Source: Lodderomyces elongisporus
Taxonomy: Eukaryota > Ascomycota > Pichiomycetes > Serinales > Debaryomycetaceae
Direction: 5' to 3'
Assembly: GCF_030384665.1 (NCBI RefSeq)
Contig: NC_083677.1
Location: 496,001-560,000 of the forward strand
DNA length: 64,000 nt
Part shown: positions 9,501 through 19,386 of the stretch, in pieces
How positions within the stretch are numbered: the first letter of the stretch is position 1
Layout of the letters: every line of letters starts with the position of its first letter
Translations under genes and position numbers: made by a program
The notes under the pieces: model-generated
What the model saw: the letters and a program-made list of their open reading frames with translations, nothing else
Told to the model about the DNA's origin: nothing
Database searches by the model: none

Positions 9501-10351
9501 GTGACCTTGACCCAACATCGCCATCAGTTCATTCTACCGACAATATACCAAACTCACGAGTTGTTGAAGAAATAAAAGCAAAATTAAATTGGTTGGACGA
9601 TCTACCACTTCTTCAAACAAGCATGCCAGATAGTTTTTATTCTTCTTTTGGAATTGAAAATGGCAATGACGATAAAGGTATTGGAACTGGCGACAAAACC
9701 GCCTGTAACACTGATGTAGGTGACCAGCATTTAGAAAATGCCAAGAAACTAAGAACTGCATTTGATGAAAATTTCCGTTTGGATGCACCTTCAAAGCTTG
9801 AAGAATTCTTGAAAGTGATTAGTTTCTCAGAAAATGTCCATTTAGTTGACCAACATTCGACTAGTACTCAATTCTTTGTCAATGCAATATTAAAGAGATT
9901 TAAAGACGTCGAAGGGTTTGCCAAGAAAATAAGCAAAGATTTGAAAGCTAAGGATCAAGAAATAAACAAGTTTCATTCGCGAACGAGAAACAAGATAGCA
10001 ATAAAGAATTTTGAAGTTGGTGATTTGTTATTATTTTTGCCAACCAAACTTGAAAATGGTTCTGGTGCTAATGAAGACCACAATACAAATCAACCATGGG
10101 CCGCTTTTAATGTTGGGTCTCCACATTATTTTTTAAAAAATGGTAATGGTGATGGTAATGGCAACAATGATGAGGTAGAAAAAAACCCGGCTTTGAATGC
10201 AAAAGAGTGGTTTATTGGTCGTGCAAAAAGCATTGTGGAATACAGGGTCACGGAGGATAATTTTGCTTCTTTTGAAGCAAACCCTTTCCACTTAAGTATT
10301 GGAGTGACTTGGTATATGGTTGAGGCCGAGGCCGAGAGGAAAAGCAAATAA
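6563..10351 (+). CDS. ATG11: Atg11, scaffold protein of selective autophagy
   Basis: 1262 residues. The N-terminal ~90 residues (TVYNAHNGVSIKIPKPIRF..., then VLVFDKRLF) match the ubiquitin-like start of Atg11/FIP200 proteins. Residues about 720-950 are long coiled coil (heptad-rich KLESKLDKKEVENL-type sequence). The last ~150 residues are the conserved Atg11 C-terminal domain, including the FxxGDLLLFLPT block and a WFIGRAKSIVEYRVTEDN block near the end. Atg11 binds cargo receptors and organises the pre-autophagosomal structure for Cvt, pexophagy and mitophagy through coiled-coil contacts; that role is family knowledge. A CAA/CAG glutamine tract (about nt 8071-8110) interrupts the middle. Convergent with the PRPP synthetase gene, 218 bp away. 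Confidence 0.93.
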   Translation: MSTISYLTVYNAHNGVSIKIPKPIRFHSLGNFKEYLIQAFSIDGVENLFLLSSFGIKVNFNHINETSDVLVFDKRLFADKIDQRVLQGYLSDSNYQNKRTKKIDALPLRTETAATTTFETPSLSVANAVVNEQNLQGILRVYNNWARNLLDECNRIGEECSSLIKQINAIFQSLTSILQFAGKFIDDITQGFYHHYNYVKLLNYKNAHSHLLANFKTLQQFPPVMVNGSHINLVDFIEYKSLKMSADHNLKHLPVVVKQFEDLKRVTKEVDDSRHRVDQAIEELRGESIKKFKSLKSDELLQNVRSTVQSILEKSSELESTAIVQLKQFYSTQKNQTSKALEEMAFQMQSNLNDLLDFRKRLTKEGPTLFRTIANIQLRMVNFRTAYKSLAEEQRSEQIGRQADKQPSSANDSIKNIADIKIHDDRLTLVKDLPLIFGYCLIERRRQYEWNDFFAKGIVDNVSEQLASIVDAENNARKLWNLRYGMEKLSIIKPRQQLRELLLQQQQQQQQQHQQQLLQYTVLLSRIPFVDISFSGKSNINVPILEGIDVQRDDILKYIQLIEESSFGQTCAEQLRKRYSEMKASTETMKYITRGVSSLRHIKLSSPKTDGSGPGDGSRSDMNVNAVEAEYTVVRELKSRINKLESLLHQYQYRNINSWPVTRNNLDNRMSLIVDSKQIASQTPLTDPTKLLSRNPSTSRNGGSQPSSAHSQEVQGAHGLESSSIDKHLDNIKLRKINSDLKATNETLLKDIAVKDQEIAQLQLQIEDMKVSHNNKVNKLNQVIEDGEEKLRLQKLESKLDKKEVENLESKVTAKNAQIRDLTDEKTAEANLVADLKHKLEQLTKLVSALRNELNDSSKMKNDLLSNMSSKEAEFALERNKYIEDIARWKAKFEEASDDYENLMELTQTKQLKHESVVDDLYKTSINFMTIIKFLVGKLYDNFRETCVILESMGLLLVKEDKIYKIKRVKGLKSKKLSNGDLDPTSPSVHSTDNIPNSRVVEEIKAKLNWLDDLPLLQTSMPDSFYSSFGIENGNDDKGIGTGDKTACNTDVGDQHLENAKKLRTAFDENFRLDAPSKLEEFLKVISFSENVHLVDQHSTSTQFFVNAILKRFKDVEGFAKKISKDLKAKDQEINKFHSRTRNKIAIKNFEVGDLLLFLPTKLENGSGANEDHNTNQPWAAFNVGSPHYFLKNGNGDGNGNNDEVEKNPALNAKEWFIGRAKSIVEYRVTEDNFASFEANPFHLSIGVTWYMVEAEAERKSK

Positions 10352-10569
10352 ATCGTCCGAAAAAAGCGGGTCAATATCTAAATATATGGAATAGTAAGTA
10401 AATCAATGTATAAAAACTAGCATACATTACTGATTGAATGAATGAACAATTGAATGAACAATTGAACGATTGGGTAATTAATTAAAAAAATGGAAAAAGA
10501 AACAAGCAAAGTTTATAAAATAACAAAGTTGTACTGTACATCTATATAAATAAACATGAACCTGCCGAT

Positions 10570-11538
10570 TTATTCAGGCACATTGTTGAACAAGTAGCTG
10601 ACACTTTCACCATTATGCAATCTCCTTATGGCCTCAGCTAATGTCGGGCTAATGTCCAAGATTTCCAATTTCTTGCACTTTGCAAGTTTATCCTCAATAG
10701 GCAACGAGTTTGTAGCAACTACTCTATCCAATCTCGAGTTGTTGAGTCGTTCAATAGCATTCCCAGAAAAGATTGCATGTGTCACCATGCAAACAACGTT
10801 TTTGGCGCCGTTATCAAGTAGGATATCGGCAGCTTTACATAGAGTACCACAAGTATCAGCAATGTCGTCAACTAGTATACAGATTTTGTCCTTGACATCA
10901 CCAACGAGCACCATTCTTGAGATTTCGTTGGCCTTTTGTCTTTCTTTATGGATCAATGCAAACTGGACATCCAATTTATCTGCTAGACTCGCAACCCTTT
11001 TAGCTCCTCCTGCATCGGGGCTCACCATGATAATATCGTCTTTGTTGAAATTTTCGCGAATATACCTCAATACAATCGGTTCAGCATACAAGTTATCGAC
11101 AGGGACTCTAAAGAACCCTTGGATCTGACTCGCATGCAAGTCCATCGTAATCACATGATCGCATCCTGCCGTTTGTAACAAGTTTGCAATCAATTTTGCA
11201 GTAATTGGTGCTCTTGACTTGTCCTTTTTGTCTTGTCTCGCATAGGGGAAATTTGGTATAACTGCAGTTATCCTTCGAGCACTTGCAGTTCTACAAGCAT
11301 TGATCATGAATAGTAATTCCATTAAAAAATCGTTGATTTCGCCACATCCGGTTTGAACAATGTAAACGTCCTCATCTCGAACAGATTCACCGATAGCGAT
11401 GGCTGTCTCTGTGTTTGTGTATTGAAAGGCACCAACCCTTGCTATGTTTATACCTAATCTCTTTGCAATTTTTTCACATAAATCTATATGCGAGTTCCCA
11501 GCTAGAATCTTGATAGAGTTTGGTAATCGTTGATGCAT
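10570..11538 (-). CDS. Ribose-phosphate diphosphokinase (PRPP synthetase), Prs2/Prs4 type
   Basis: 322 residues, full length. It makes 5-phosphoribosyl-1-diphosphate from ribose 5-phosphate and ATP for purine, pyrimidine, histidine, tryptophan and NAD synthesis. Conserved blocks: [19 protein letters not shown] (catalytic/ATP region), [32 protein letters not shown] flexible loop, and the PRPP-binding [11 protein letters not shown] (about residues 217-228). The start (KILAGNSH...) and the [10 protein letters not shown] segment resemble S. cerevisiae Prs2/Prs4 more than Prs3; the large inserts of Prs1 and Prs5 are absent. In yeasts such subunits act as heteromers. The exact orthologue number is not decided here. 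Confidence 0.93.
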   Translation of the reverse strand: MHQRLPNSIKILAGNSHIDLCEKIAKRLGINIARVGAFQYTNTETAIAIGESVRDEDVYIVQTGCGEINDFLMELLFMINACRTASARRITAVIPNFPYARQDKKDKSRAPITAKLIANLLQTAGCDHVITMDLHASQIQGFFRVPVDNLYAEPIVLRYIRENFNKDDIIMVSPDAGGAKRVASLADKLDVQFALIHKERQKANEISRMVLVGDVKDKICILVDDIADTCGTLCKAADILLDNGAKNVVCMVTHAIFSGNAIERLNNSRLDRVVATNSLPIEDKLAKCKKLEILDISPTLAEAIRRLHNGESVSYLFNNVPE

Positions 11539-11994
11539 TATTGATAGAAAAAAAAAATAAAAATGGGAATGTAAGATTGTAAACGGGTCGCGGTGTTTAT
11601 CGTGTACGGTACACGGTATATGATATACGATATATGATAGATGGTGGATGGTTGATGATAAATGGGTTCTTATTCGTTGTACGACTTTGTGATGATCTTC
11701 AAAATTTATTGCACGTGCATAAAACAGCTACCAACTGTAATCCAGCAACCCTACATATATGTAGAAAGTTATACAAAATAAGTATGTCTTGCATAGTTTA
11801 ATACAATTATAATTTTGATATACATAGACATATGGATATATATAGATATGTATCTAACCCCTCTTGCTAAGACTATGGAATTGTTTTCAATCTATTTGGT
11901 TTAACTTTACTTAATTTATTTATTTATTTATACTATTTGTTTTATTCTATTTTATTCCATTTGCTTTGACATGGAACAGTCCTTGGTCCTTTTA
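11539..11994 (-). promoter_or_regulatory. Promoter of the PRPP synthetase gene and 3' flank of the amine oxidase gene
   Basis: No gene seen. Two palindromes are visible: CGTGTAC-G-GTACACG at 11601-11615, about 65 bp upstream of the start codon, and TGCACGTGCA at 11710-11719, containing a CACGTG E-box (11712-11717) of the type bound by Cbf1/Tye7-like bHLH factors. Between them lies a degenerate ATATGATA repeat. Confidence 0.45.
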
Positions 11995-13461
11995 TCATCT
12001 GCTCTCTGCCAGCACCTCCTTCTCTCCGCTCGACATCGATTTCAAAATAGCTTTAGCTTCTCTCTGTCCGCTATACCAAGCTCCATGTACACAACCGGAT
12101 GAAGTGTCGCCCATTGTCTCGGTGCCAGCAAATCTGATTCTGTTTTGGAATCCTTGTTGAAATTTCTCGACGATTGCCGCAGAGTCTTCAGCACCGACTA
12201 AACTGGTTCCATATGAGCCTCTACTGTACTTTTCGCCATTCCATGGTGAACACAAAATATTAGTAGGGGCTGGGATTTGTGAATTCTTTGCAATTTTTTC
12301 TAATATGGGTTTATAGATGTGCCATACCTTATCACTATGACCCCTTTGCAATAATTCTTCTATATAGCCGGAAAGTGGCCGTTGTGTCAATATCACAAGC
12401 GCCGGAACATTATGAATGGCTTGAAAATTTAGGAATAGTGCTGGAAAATCCCAAGCCTCGATTATGGTTTCACTACAGCCATTGTCATTAACATCTACTT
12501 TTGGGAAATTTGTTGTTAGTGCGTAAAAACGATCAAAATCTTTTGGCCAAAAACACTCGTCAAATTCAAGCACTACTTTCCCCAATGAGCTAAACTTCAA
12601 ATCCTTAATCAGCTCAGAGATCGGAGTGGGTACCTTTGGAGTCCACTCAATATACTGAGGATCATCTTTTTCAGTAATGGCCAATACTGTCTGAGGCACA
12701 GTAACCACCAAATAGTCGCAACTGTATTCTTTACCACCATTGGATAGTTGCACTTTGATTCTTTTTGGATCTGAAAAATCTATTTTCTTTACTTGTGCCT
12801 CGAGTTTAATCGAGGCTCTTCTATACGATTCCGGTAGCTCATTCAATTCATTTTCTAAAACCTTTGTATATCCACTCTTGATAAAAATGTTTCTGCCTAA
12901 ATGGTGCATAGAGTTTCTCTCCAACGAGAGCTTTGCCGATAATTGATCCCAGCTCTCACCCAGCCAGAGCTCTGTCCACATTCTAATCACTGCTGGTGCA
13001 TGTTTTCTCTGGTTTTCATTGAGTCGATCATCAAATTGTGAGCTATATTCTTTCCACATATCTTTAATAGACATATCTTGCTTGTCTGGGTCTGATTCAT
13101 ATGTCAAGGCAGAGTACGTGTAAAACTCGTCAACAACTGCGTCAAATTTCCAAGATTCGACTATCCCATCTTCAGTAGCACTATAGAATGCAGACTTGCC
13201 ATCATCAAAATAGTAATCTATATTTCCCAATTTTTTTGACTTTTCAAACAATGGATTTTTCAATCCATCATGGAACCAACTCGCACCTAAATCGTATACT
13301 ACACCATTATTACTAGGTGATTCTTTTGATAATATTCGCCCGCCAAGTCGAGATCTAGCTTCCAAAATTAAGGTATCTTCAACACCTCCGTGAAAAAGAT
13401 CAATGGCAGTTTTGATACCTGACATACCGCCACCAATTATTATTACTGATTTGTGTTCCAT
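11995..13461 (-). CDS. FMS1: FAD-dependent polyamine/amine oxidase, Fms1/Cbp1-like
   Basis: 488 residues. The FAD ADP-binding fold starts at residue 6 with VIIIGGGMSG followed by LEARSRLGGR, and GASWFHD follows as in Fms1. The C-terminal FAD block reads YSRGSYGTS..., RIRFAGTETMGDTSSGCVHGAW, GQREA. Fms1 oxidises spermine to spermidine plus 3-aminopropanal, feeding pantothenate/CoA synthesis and hypusination. The length and sequence also fit C. albicans corticosteroid-binding protein Cbp1, a member of the same family, so orthology to FMS1 or CBP1 is open. No peroxisomal PTS1 is present (ends AESR). Start is the only plausible Met before the dinucleotide fold. Confidence 0.85.
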   Translation of the reverse strand: MEHKSVIIIGGGMSGIKTAIDLFHGGVEDTLILEARSRLGGRILSKESPSNNGVVYDLGASWFHDGLKNPLFEKSKKLGNIDYYFDDGKSAFYSATEDGIVESWKFDAVVDEFYTYSALTYESDPDKQDMSIKDMWKEYSSQFDDRLNENQRKHAPAVIRMWTELWLGESWDQLSAKLSLERNSMHHLGRNIFIKSGYTKVLENELNELPESYRRASIKLEAQVKKIDFSDPKRIKVQLSNGGKEYSCDYLVVTVPQTVLAITEKDDPQYIEWTPKVPTPISELIKDLKFSSLGKVVLEFDECFWPKDFDRFYALTTNFPKVDVNDNGCSETIIEAWDFPALFLNFQAIHNVPALVILTQRPLSGYIEELLQRGHSDKVWHIYKPILEKIAKNSQIPAPTNILCSPWNGEKYSRGSYGTSLVGAEDSAAIVEKFQQGFQNRIRFAGTETMGDTSSGCVHGAWYSGQREAKAILKSMSSGEKEVLAESR

Positions 13462-14133
13462 TGTTTAGTATGCTTTCAACTGCTTGAATTATTGCATTCC
13501 ATAGAACCTTCAATAAATCAAAAGAGCAAAGATCAATTTCTTTTTTTTCTTCAAAAAAAAAGAAACAGAAAACAATATTGCGATACTCCTGACATCTTAA
13601 ATAAGTTTTACCAGTCAAAAAAGCGGAAAAGAAGGAAAGATAAGAAAGTGAATCTATCAGTGGATGAGGGTGGGGGTTGGCTTGGAATTGCGAAAGGAAA
13701 GAAAGAGACAAAGCGAAACAAAATATAATCATAATAATAATAAAAAAAAAAAAAACAAAAAAATGTGAAGCTGGAGGGTTTTATTGTTGAAAATGATTTC
13801 GGATATATATTCCAAAATCGGTAATTTTAAAAATTCCGAGCACTTCTTACATAAGCAGAGGCACATTGTAGTCACATAACTTATTCTTGATTTAAACGTT
13901 CTGCAGCCGCTTAAGACAAAATCAAGTAAAGTAAAGTAAAGTAAAGTTGAAAAAGCAGAAACTAGAGTGTAAAGCACTCAGTTTCACCCTAAAGACATCC
14001 ATGTTCTTCCTCATCATCATCACTATAATTTACAATTAAGAGTACTGGATACACTTATGCAATTTTTTTTTTACTCCTGTACATATATATATATATATAA
14101 CATATGTCCACAAAAATATGATCAAAAAGTCTT
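13462..14133. other. Spacer: amine oxidase promoter and RFX-gene 3' flank
   Basis: Contains a poly-A tract (13740-13754), four AAAGT units (13925-13946) and a short (AT)n (14086-14098). No gene supported; overlapping short frames on both strands are low complexity. Confidence 0.45.
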
Positions 14134-17100
14134 TTACTGGTTTATGCAGTCGCGAAGGCCAACAATCTCACCCATCAAGCTCATATACTCTTGGATAAAG
14201 GAGTTAAAAACCCACCAGTTTCCAAAACTATTCTCACCTCCGCCATGTCCACTTTGTTGTTGTGAAGACCCATGTGGATCAGTACTGCTGTTGCCTCCAT
14301 CACCACCATTACCACCACTACCACCACCACTACTACTACCAACACCACCTACGCCACTGCTACTGCCACTGCCACCCATATGTTCATTCAGTCTCTTCCA
14401 ATGTTGCTGCTGTTGCTGTTGCAGCTGTAATTGGCTTTGTTGTTGTTTAAGAAAAATGTACTTGAGAATGTCGTTCAAGATGTATGCAATGTAGTTGTTG
14501 TAAATTAGTATTGGGTATCTTGACTTGAAATGAGTCGAGAGCAATTTCTTATCGATTAAACCAATAAGTGAATTTAATTTATTCATCTCAGCTATCGTCA
14601 ATACTGTTTCTGCACTACTTGAGTCTTGTGATGTGGGTGCATTTAGTGAAACCCCAGTTTGGAAGGGTAAAGTGTCAGCTTGAGTCTCTTCTGTTTCAGT
14701 TTCTTCATGCAACGCTTGAGACTCACGCCTTCTATGACTTTCCGAGTCGTCGCCATAATCGTAATCAGAAGTTAAAAACATAAGCAAATCATTTTTGAAA
14801 AACTCGTCAACAATGTTGATTTCATCATTTATAAAATTCATTGATATTGATGATTTCAACTCGTCGTTAACTTTGGGATCATAATTATACCCAATCAATG
14901 TATAAATTAAATCATTTGAAAGAATATCATTTTTGAAATTGAAATTAACCTCTCCCATCGATGTAGTATTCAAATTAAAAAAGAAATTCAGCGGATTATT
15001 ATTGGTGGAATTGTCTTCAAACTTCATTGTTTGTGAACTCATCTTGAGAAAATTTTCAATATCAGATAACATTAGACTCCGTGACGATTTCTTACTAATA
15101 AGCTTGATAAATGTAATCAACAAGTCATTCAAGTTGATAAGTTTCTTTAAAATGATAAGAAAAATGGTTGAATTTGACAGTGGAAATAGATGCGAGTTGA
15201 TGTTTCTAACTTCAACATTGAAGTTGTTGATCAAATGCAATAAGTTTAAACGAAGATTCTTTAAAAGATTAATATCAGCTGAAGCCTTAATTAGCAATAG
15301 GTGAGGTAATACTTCTAATATGATGATAAGGTACAACATTAGATCCAATTTCTCGTGTTGTCTTTCTGTATATTCAGTATTTGTATCATCATTTCTTTTA
15401 TAAATCAATGGTAATATGACAGAGTCCAACAAGTTTCTCAATATGCTGGAGCTAGTATGCAAGTTGGAATTATTCAAAAGTATCAGCTGGATTAAATCTC
15501 TATTAAATGCTGAACTTTTAGTGTATAATTGATCAAGAAGAGTTTGAAACCAATTCTCTCCTTCACTGTGTCTGGACAAAACAGTAAAAGTTGTTTCAGA
15601 CGGATACATCAAGAACGGCTTAACAAATGATAGCCTTGGAGATGTTATCGGATATGTCGCAGACTTGTCCTTATTAGTCAAGTCAGGGATATCTTTTGGG
15701 TCATGAGCAATAACTGGTCCTTCAGAGAGTATTGTTTCGGGAATGCCAATATCTCCGGACCGAGTTCTTTGTTTGGATATGCTTCGTCTATGGCCACCAC
15801 CACCGTGACTACCCTGTCTACCACCACCTCCACCACCACCACCGTGACTACCTTGTCCACCACCAGAGCCACCACTACCACGACTTCCTTTTCTAGGTGT
15901 ATTCAATAATGGTATAACATCTGCAGGCGGTGCACCTAAAGGTGCCGGCATAAAAGGGTTAGGTTTGTTAATTCCGCTTTGCTCGCTACTGAATATTTCA
16001 TTTAGATCAGAAATGTCATGTTGGTCACACAATTGTTTCATTGCGTCATTGATTATGTTTTCATTCCAAACAACCCCCAAATAGTTGTACTTTGACTCCC
16101 CACGACTACCTAATCTTTTTATAAGAAGGTTGGGATATACCAATTTGATTAGTTTTCCCAATTTGGATTGTCCCAAAATTAATTTTTGCTGTTCGTTTGT
16201 AGTGTTTGAAGAACTTGGATAGCTTGCAATTAGCTTGTGACAGATTATGAAATAAGTTTTGTAGATGGATAATCTAGGAATAAAATAATTTTGAGGATCC
16301 TCATCTGCACTCAATGGTAATTGTATCATGATATCATTCAAGATCTTAATTGCAAGAAATGTTCGCAAAAGCTCGTGATAATTTATATTGACCAATTTAT
16401 TCTCCTTTTCCTCTTGAGTAGGGAAAATTTCATTTAGGGATGTTGGATTTTTAAAGGTGTTGAGAATCAGATTTATCACATAAACACTGATTTCTGTGCT
16501 ACTTGGAGATACAGGTGTTCTGTCTAGTTTCAGGTGGAAATTGAAATTGCTAATGTATGGCCTTTGTCTATCACTATTATATAGTAAATTGTAAAAATCA
16601 TCCAAGGGAAAAGGTAAGTTGATTTTGTAAAGAATCGTCAATAGGAAATTGTTGATGTTTGATCCATCAACCCCAATAAGTGAATGGAGTAAGTCATTAA
16701 GGACGAGTGTAGTGTCAGCTCCAATAGCTCTTTTCTGGTAATCAAGTGTATCTGCTGGAGTGTTGTTGCTATTCAAGCTGAACAAAGTAAGGTGAGATGA
16801 TATAGAAAGGTTATTCTTTTGATGTCTCGACGGAGAAGAGACTGCATTGGACACTCCGGCTGAAATAATGGATGAGTTTGCATTAGTTCCAGTATTTGAA
16901 GATCCAAGAAGATGTGGAGGCACCGTCGGCACCGCCGGCACTGAGCTAGATGGTGCTGTAGATGCCAGAAATGTTGAAGCAGGTTGAAACTTTGAACCAA
17001 CTGTTGAACTCAGGGTTGAAAATGGTTGTGAGTATATGGAAACGTTTCCTGGCTGCGTTTGTTGTTGTTGTTGTTGCTGTTGCTGTTGTTGAAAATTCTC

Positions 17101-17766
17101 AATCGGGGTATATGCAGTAGTTGATGGGAACACATTGTATGCTAGTGATGAGGTCACTTGGCCACCAATGTTGGATGTAGGTAGCAATGGTGCTCCATAT
17201 ATTGGCACCATTGTTGATTGCTGAAGATGCGATTGCTGGTAACCTTGTGCTACAGCTGTTGAGGATGAACTTGTAGGCGGTGCCAGTGTTGCAAACTGTT
17301 CAGAGGAGTCAGTGTGGCCGTAAGAGTAGTAATATGTTGTTGCAGTCTGTTGTTGCAGTTGCAGTTGCAGTTGTTGTTGCAGTTGTTGCAGATATTGGGC
17401 AGTTGTTGTCGTTGTTGCAGGGATCGGTAGAGGTGGAGTTTCTGCAGTTGAATTGAACGCAATCGAAGCCCCACGCTTTAGCAATGACGATCCAGTACGA
17501 GAGTGTGATGGTTCGTATTGAAATTCTCGTATAGGAAGCGGCCGCTGAATGTTACTGCCAACATTGGATGACGGCAAGCTGAAACTAGAGTATGGGTCAT
17601 TTTCAGTAGTGCTTGTAGGTTGCGGCGCATGAAAATGACTGAGTGATGGTAATGGATGTGGTGGCAGAGACTGGGGTTGAGACTGGTCTTGCTCCTGTTT
17701 GAATAGGAGACTTGGATTCAGAACAGAAGATTTCTGTCGTTTATGAGATCTATGAGGTGTCGACAT
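14134..17766 (-). CDS. RFX-family winged-helix transcription factor (Rfx1/Rfx2-like)
   Basis: 1210 residues. Residues about 490-575 carry the RFX DNA-binding domain: IPRLSIYKTYFIICHKLI, then LGKLIKLVYPNLLIKRLGSRGESKYNYLGV, matching the family pattern GKLIRxVFPxxxTRRLGxRGxSKYHY. The classical His of SKYHY is Asn here. The first 330 residues are Gln/Ser/Thr-rich with two polyQ tracts; residues about 620-665 are Gly/Ser/His-rich; the C-terminal half is helical with Leu/Asn-rich repeats, as in the RFX dimerisation and repression region. S. cerevisiae Rfx1 (Crt1) represses DNA-damage genes through X-boxes, and C. albicans Rfx2 affects DNA damage and hyphal genes. Longer than Saccharomyces Rfx1. 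Which Candida paralogue this is cannot be settled here. It faces a 7-kb upstream region without genes. Confidence 0.83.
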   Translation of the reverse strand: MSTPHRSHKRQKSSVLNPSLLFKQEQDQSQPQSLPPHPLPSLSHFHAPQPTSTTENDPYSSFSLPSSNVGSNIQRPLPIREFQYEPSHSRTGSSLLKRGASIAFNSTAETPPLPIPATTTTTAQYLQQLQQQLQLQLQQQTATTYYYSYGHTDSSEQFATLAPPTSSSSTAVAQGYQQSHLQQSTMVPIYGAPLLPTSNIGGQVTSSLAYNVFPSTTAYTPIENFQQQQQQQQQQQTQPGNVSIYSQPFSTLSSTVGSKFQPASTFLASTAPSSSVPAVPTVPPHLLGSSNTGTNANSSIISAGVSNAVSSPSRHQKNNLSISSHLTLFSLNSNNTPADTLDYQKRAIGADTTLVLNDLLHSLIGVDGSNINNFLLTILYKINLPFPLDDFYNLLYNSDRQRPYISNFNFHLKLDRTPVSPSSTEISVYVINLILNTFKNPTSLNEIFPTQEEKENKLVNINYHELLRTFLAIKILNDIMIQLPLSADEDPQNYFIPRLSIYKTYFIICHKLIASYPSSSNTTNEQQKLILGQSKLGKLIKLVYPNLLIKRLGSRGESKYNYLGVVWNENIINDAMKQLCDQHDISDLNEIFSSEQSGINKPNPFMPAPLGAPPADVIPLLNTPRKGSRGSGGSGGGQGSHGGGGGGGGRQGSHGGGGHRRSISKQRTRSGDIGIPETILSEGPVIAHDPKDIPDLTNKDKSATYPITSPRLSFVKPFLMYPSETTFTVLSRHSEGENWFQTLLDQLYTKSSAFNRDLIQLILLNNSNLHTSSSILRNLLDSVILPLIYKRNDDTNTEYTERQHEKLDLMLYLIIILEVLPHLLLIKASADINLLKNLRLNLLHLINNFNVEVRNINSHLFPLSNSTIFLIILKKLINLNDLLITFIKLISKKSSRSLMLSDIENFLKMSSQTMKFEDNSTNNNPLNFFFNLNTTSMGEVNFNFKNDILSNDLIYTLIGYNYDPKVNDELKSSISMNFINDEINIVDEFFKNDLLMFLTSDYDYGDDSESHRRRESQALHEETETEETQADTLPFQTGVSLNAPTSQDSSSAETVLTIAEMNKLNSLIGLIDKKLLSTHFKSRYPILIYNNYIAYILNDILKYIFLKQQQSQLQLQQQQQQHWKRLNEHMGGSGSSSGVGGVGSSSGGGSGGNGGDGGNSSTDPHGSSQQQSGHGGGENSFGNWWVFNSFIQEYMSLMGEIVGLRDCINQ

Positions 17767-19350
17767 CTATGTAGTTTCAAAATATTCATGTGATTTTGTT
17801 TGTTTGTCTGTCTCTATGTTTCCACTTGATCTAGTATTCCTTGACCTTTGATGTACGTCAATACTTTAGTGGATTGTTAAACGATTGTATAAATTTGGTT
17901 GACTAGTCAACTATAAGGAGGGATGTAAATCAAAAATTTAACTTCTTTAGTTGCTAAATGGTGACAAAACTCCAACTAGATATATATAATGAAATATTGT
18001 TTGGTGTCTTTCCAAAAATAAAACAGATTAGCCTAGCAAGTTGGTTACTGCGTAGTCCTGGATATTATATATGTATAGTAGATTTCAAAAGGCAGAACAC
18101 AAAAGTATTATGATAATGGCCGTAAAATAATTAAAAAATAAATACCAACAATAACAAACAAAACTTCAATTGACCCAACTTTTTTATTTTTTTTTCAAAG
18201 ATTCTCAATCAACACGAGAAGTAGATGACCTTTATATTATCTATAAGAAAGATGGAAAGCTGGAAAGCGAGTGGTTGTGTGAGGATCAAGCAAACAAAAT
18301 TGGGAGGAGAAGCGGAGGGGAGGAGGGGGGGGGAGTGATGGTTAAACAATTCAAAATTGGTGGAAGGTAGATTCAAGTGCCTCGCCAACTAGGGATGACT
18401 AACTTTTTCTAAAGTCTTTGTAGTAGTGATGCAAAAATATTATTACCCAATTGAATAATAATAATCAAAAAGTTCAAGGGTAAAATAATATTTTTCTCAG
18501 GGGTACTGCTGGTAACTAGGTTCAACCTTTGCCAAATATTTATTCTGTTTTGACAAAGTATGTTAAAAAAAAAGACTAGTGAAGACAAGTGAAGACAAAG
18601 GAAAACAAAAAGGGGTGGGTGGGTTATGCTATTAAACTTTTCTTTGATTTTGTTTTTTGTAATTGTGGAGAATTTAAGTTAAACTTTATTGTTGGTCTCT
18701 GTGCCTTTGACAACTTTCTGTTGTTTAATTCTTTAATCTTCTTCTTTGTATATTAATGATGGGTTTGCAAGAATGGCAAGTCAAGTACTGCTGTTTGCTT
18801 GGGGTTAAAATACACTTGGATTCGATAAAAAATTGTTGTTATTATTATGATTATGATTATTATTTTATTTTTCGCTATAATGGTGGTATTTGTTGAATTT
18901 AGTTTGAAAGCAAAAATTTGTATTTTGGTTGCAAAATAAAAATTCAAGAAATCAAGAAAAAAAAAAAAATAAATAATAAAAAAAAACAAATAATAAGAAG
19001 AAAAATAATAAGGATCCAAGACAATAATTTGAAATTAAGATTTGTGGTACGACTTTAAATTCTCGCTTTCTTGAGCTTATTGGCAAAGTTTGGAGTATGT
19101 GTCCGTGGGAGGTGGGGGGGATTATCAAGAATGGTGAAGAACCAAAGGAGGACAAATGAAAAAAAAAAGTAAAAGGTGTAGCGGGGGAAGAAGGACGGAG
19201 GCCGAGGGTATAAAAACTCTTTCAAGTATCTGGTGAGTTCAAGCAAGTTGATGCTGGTGTGCGTTGAAGTATGTTGGTCTATGCCAATTACTGTGGTTCT
19301 TTCTCCCTTGAGATCTAGGCGAAAGCGATGATTATTAGTTTCTCCTTTGT

Positions 19351-19386
<36 letters not shown>

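Noticed and set aside
18170..18370. 66-codon plus-strand frame in the gene desert
   Set aside because: Composition follows T and G runs; no homology recognised and no conserved motif.
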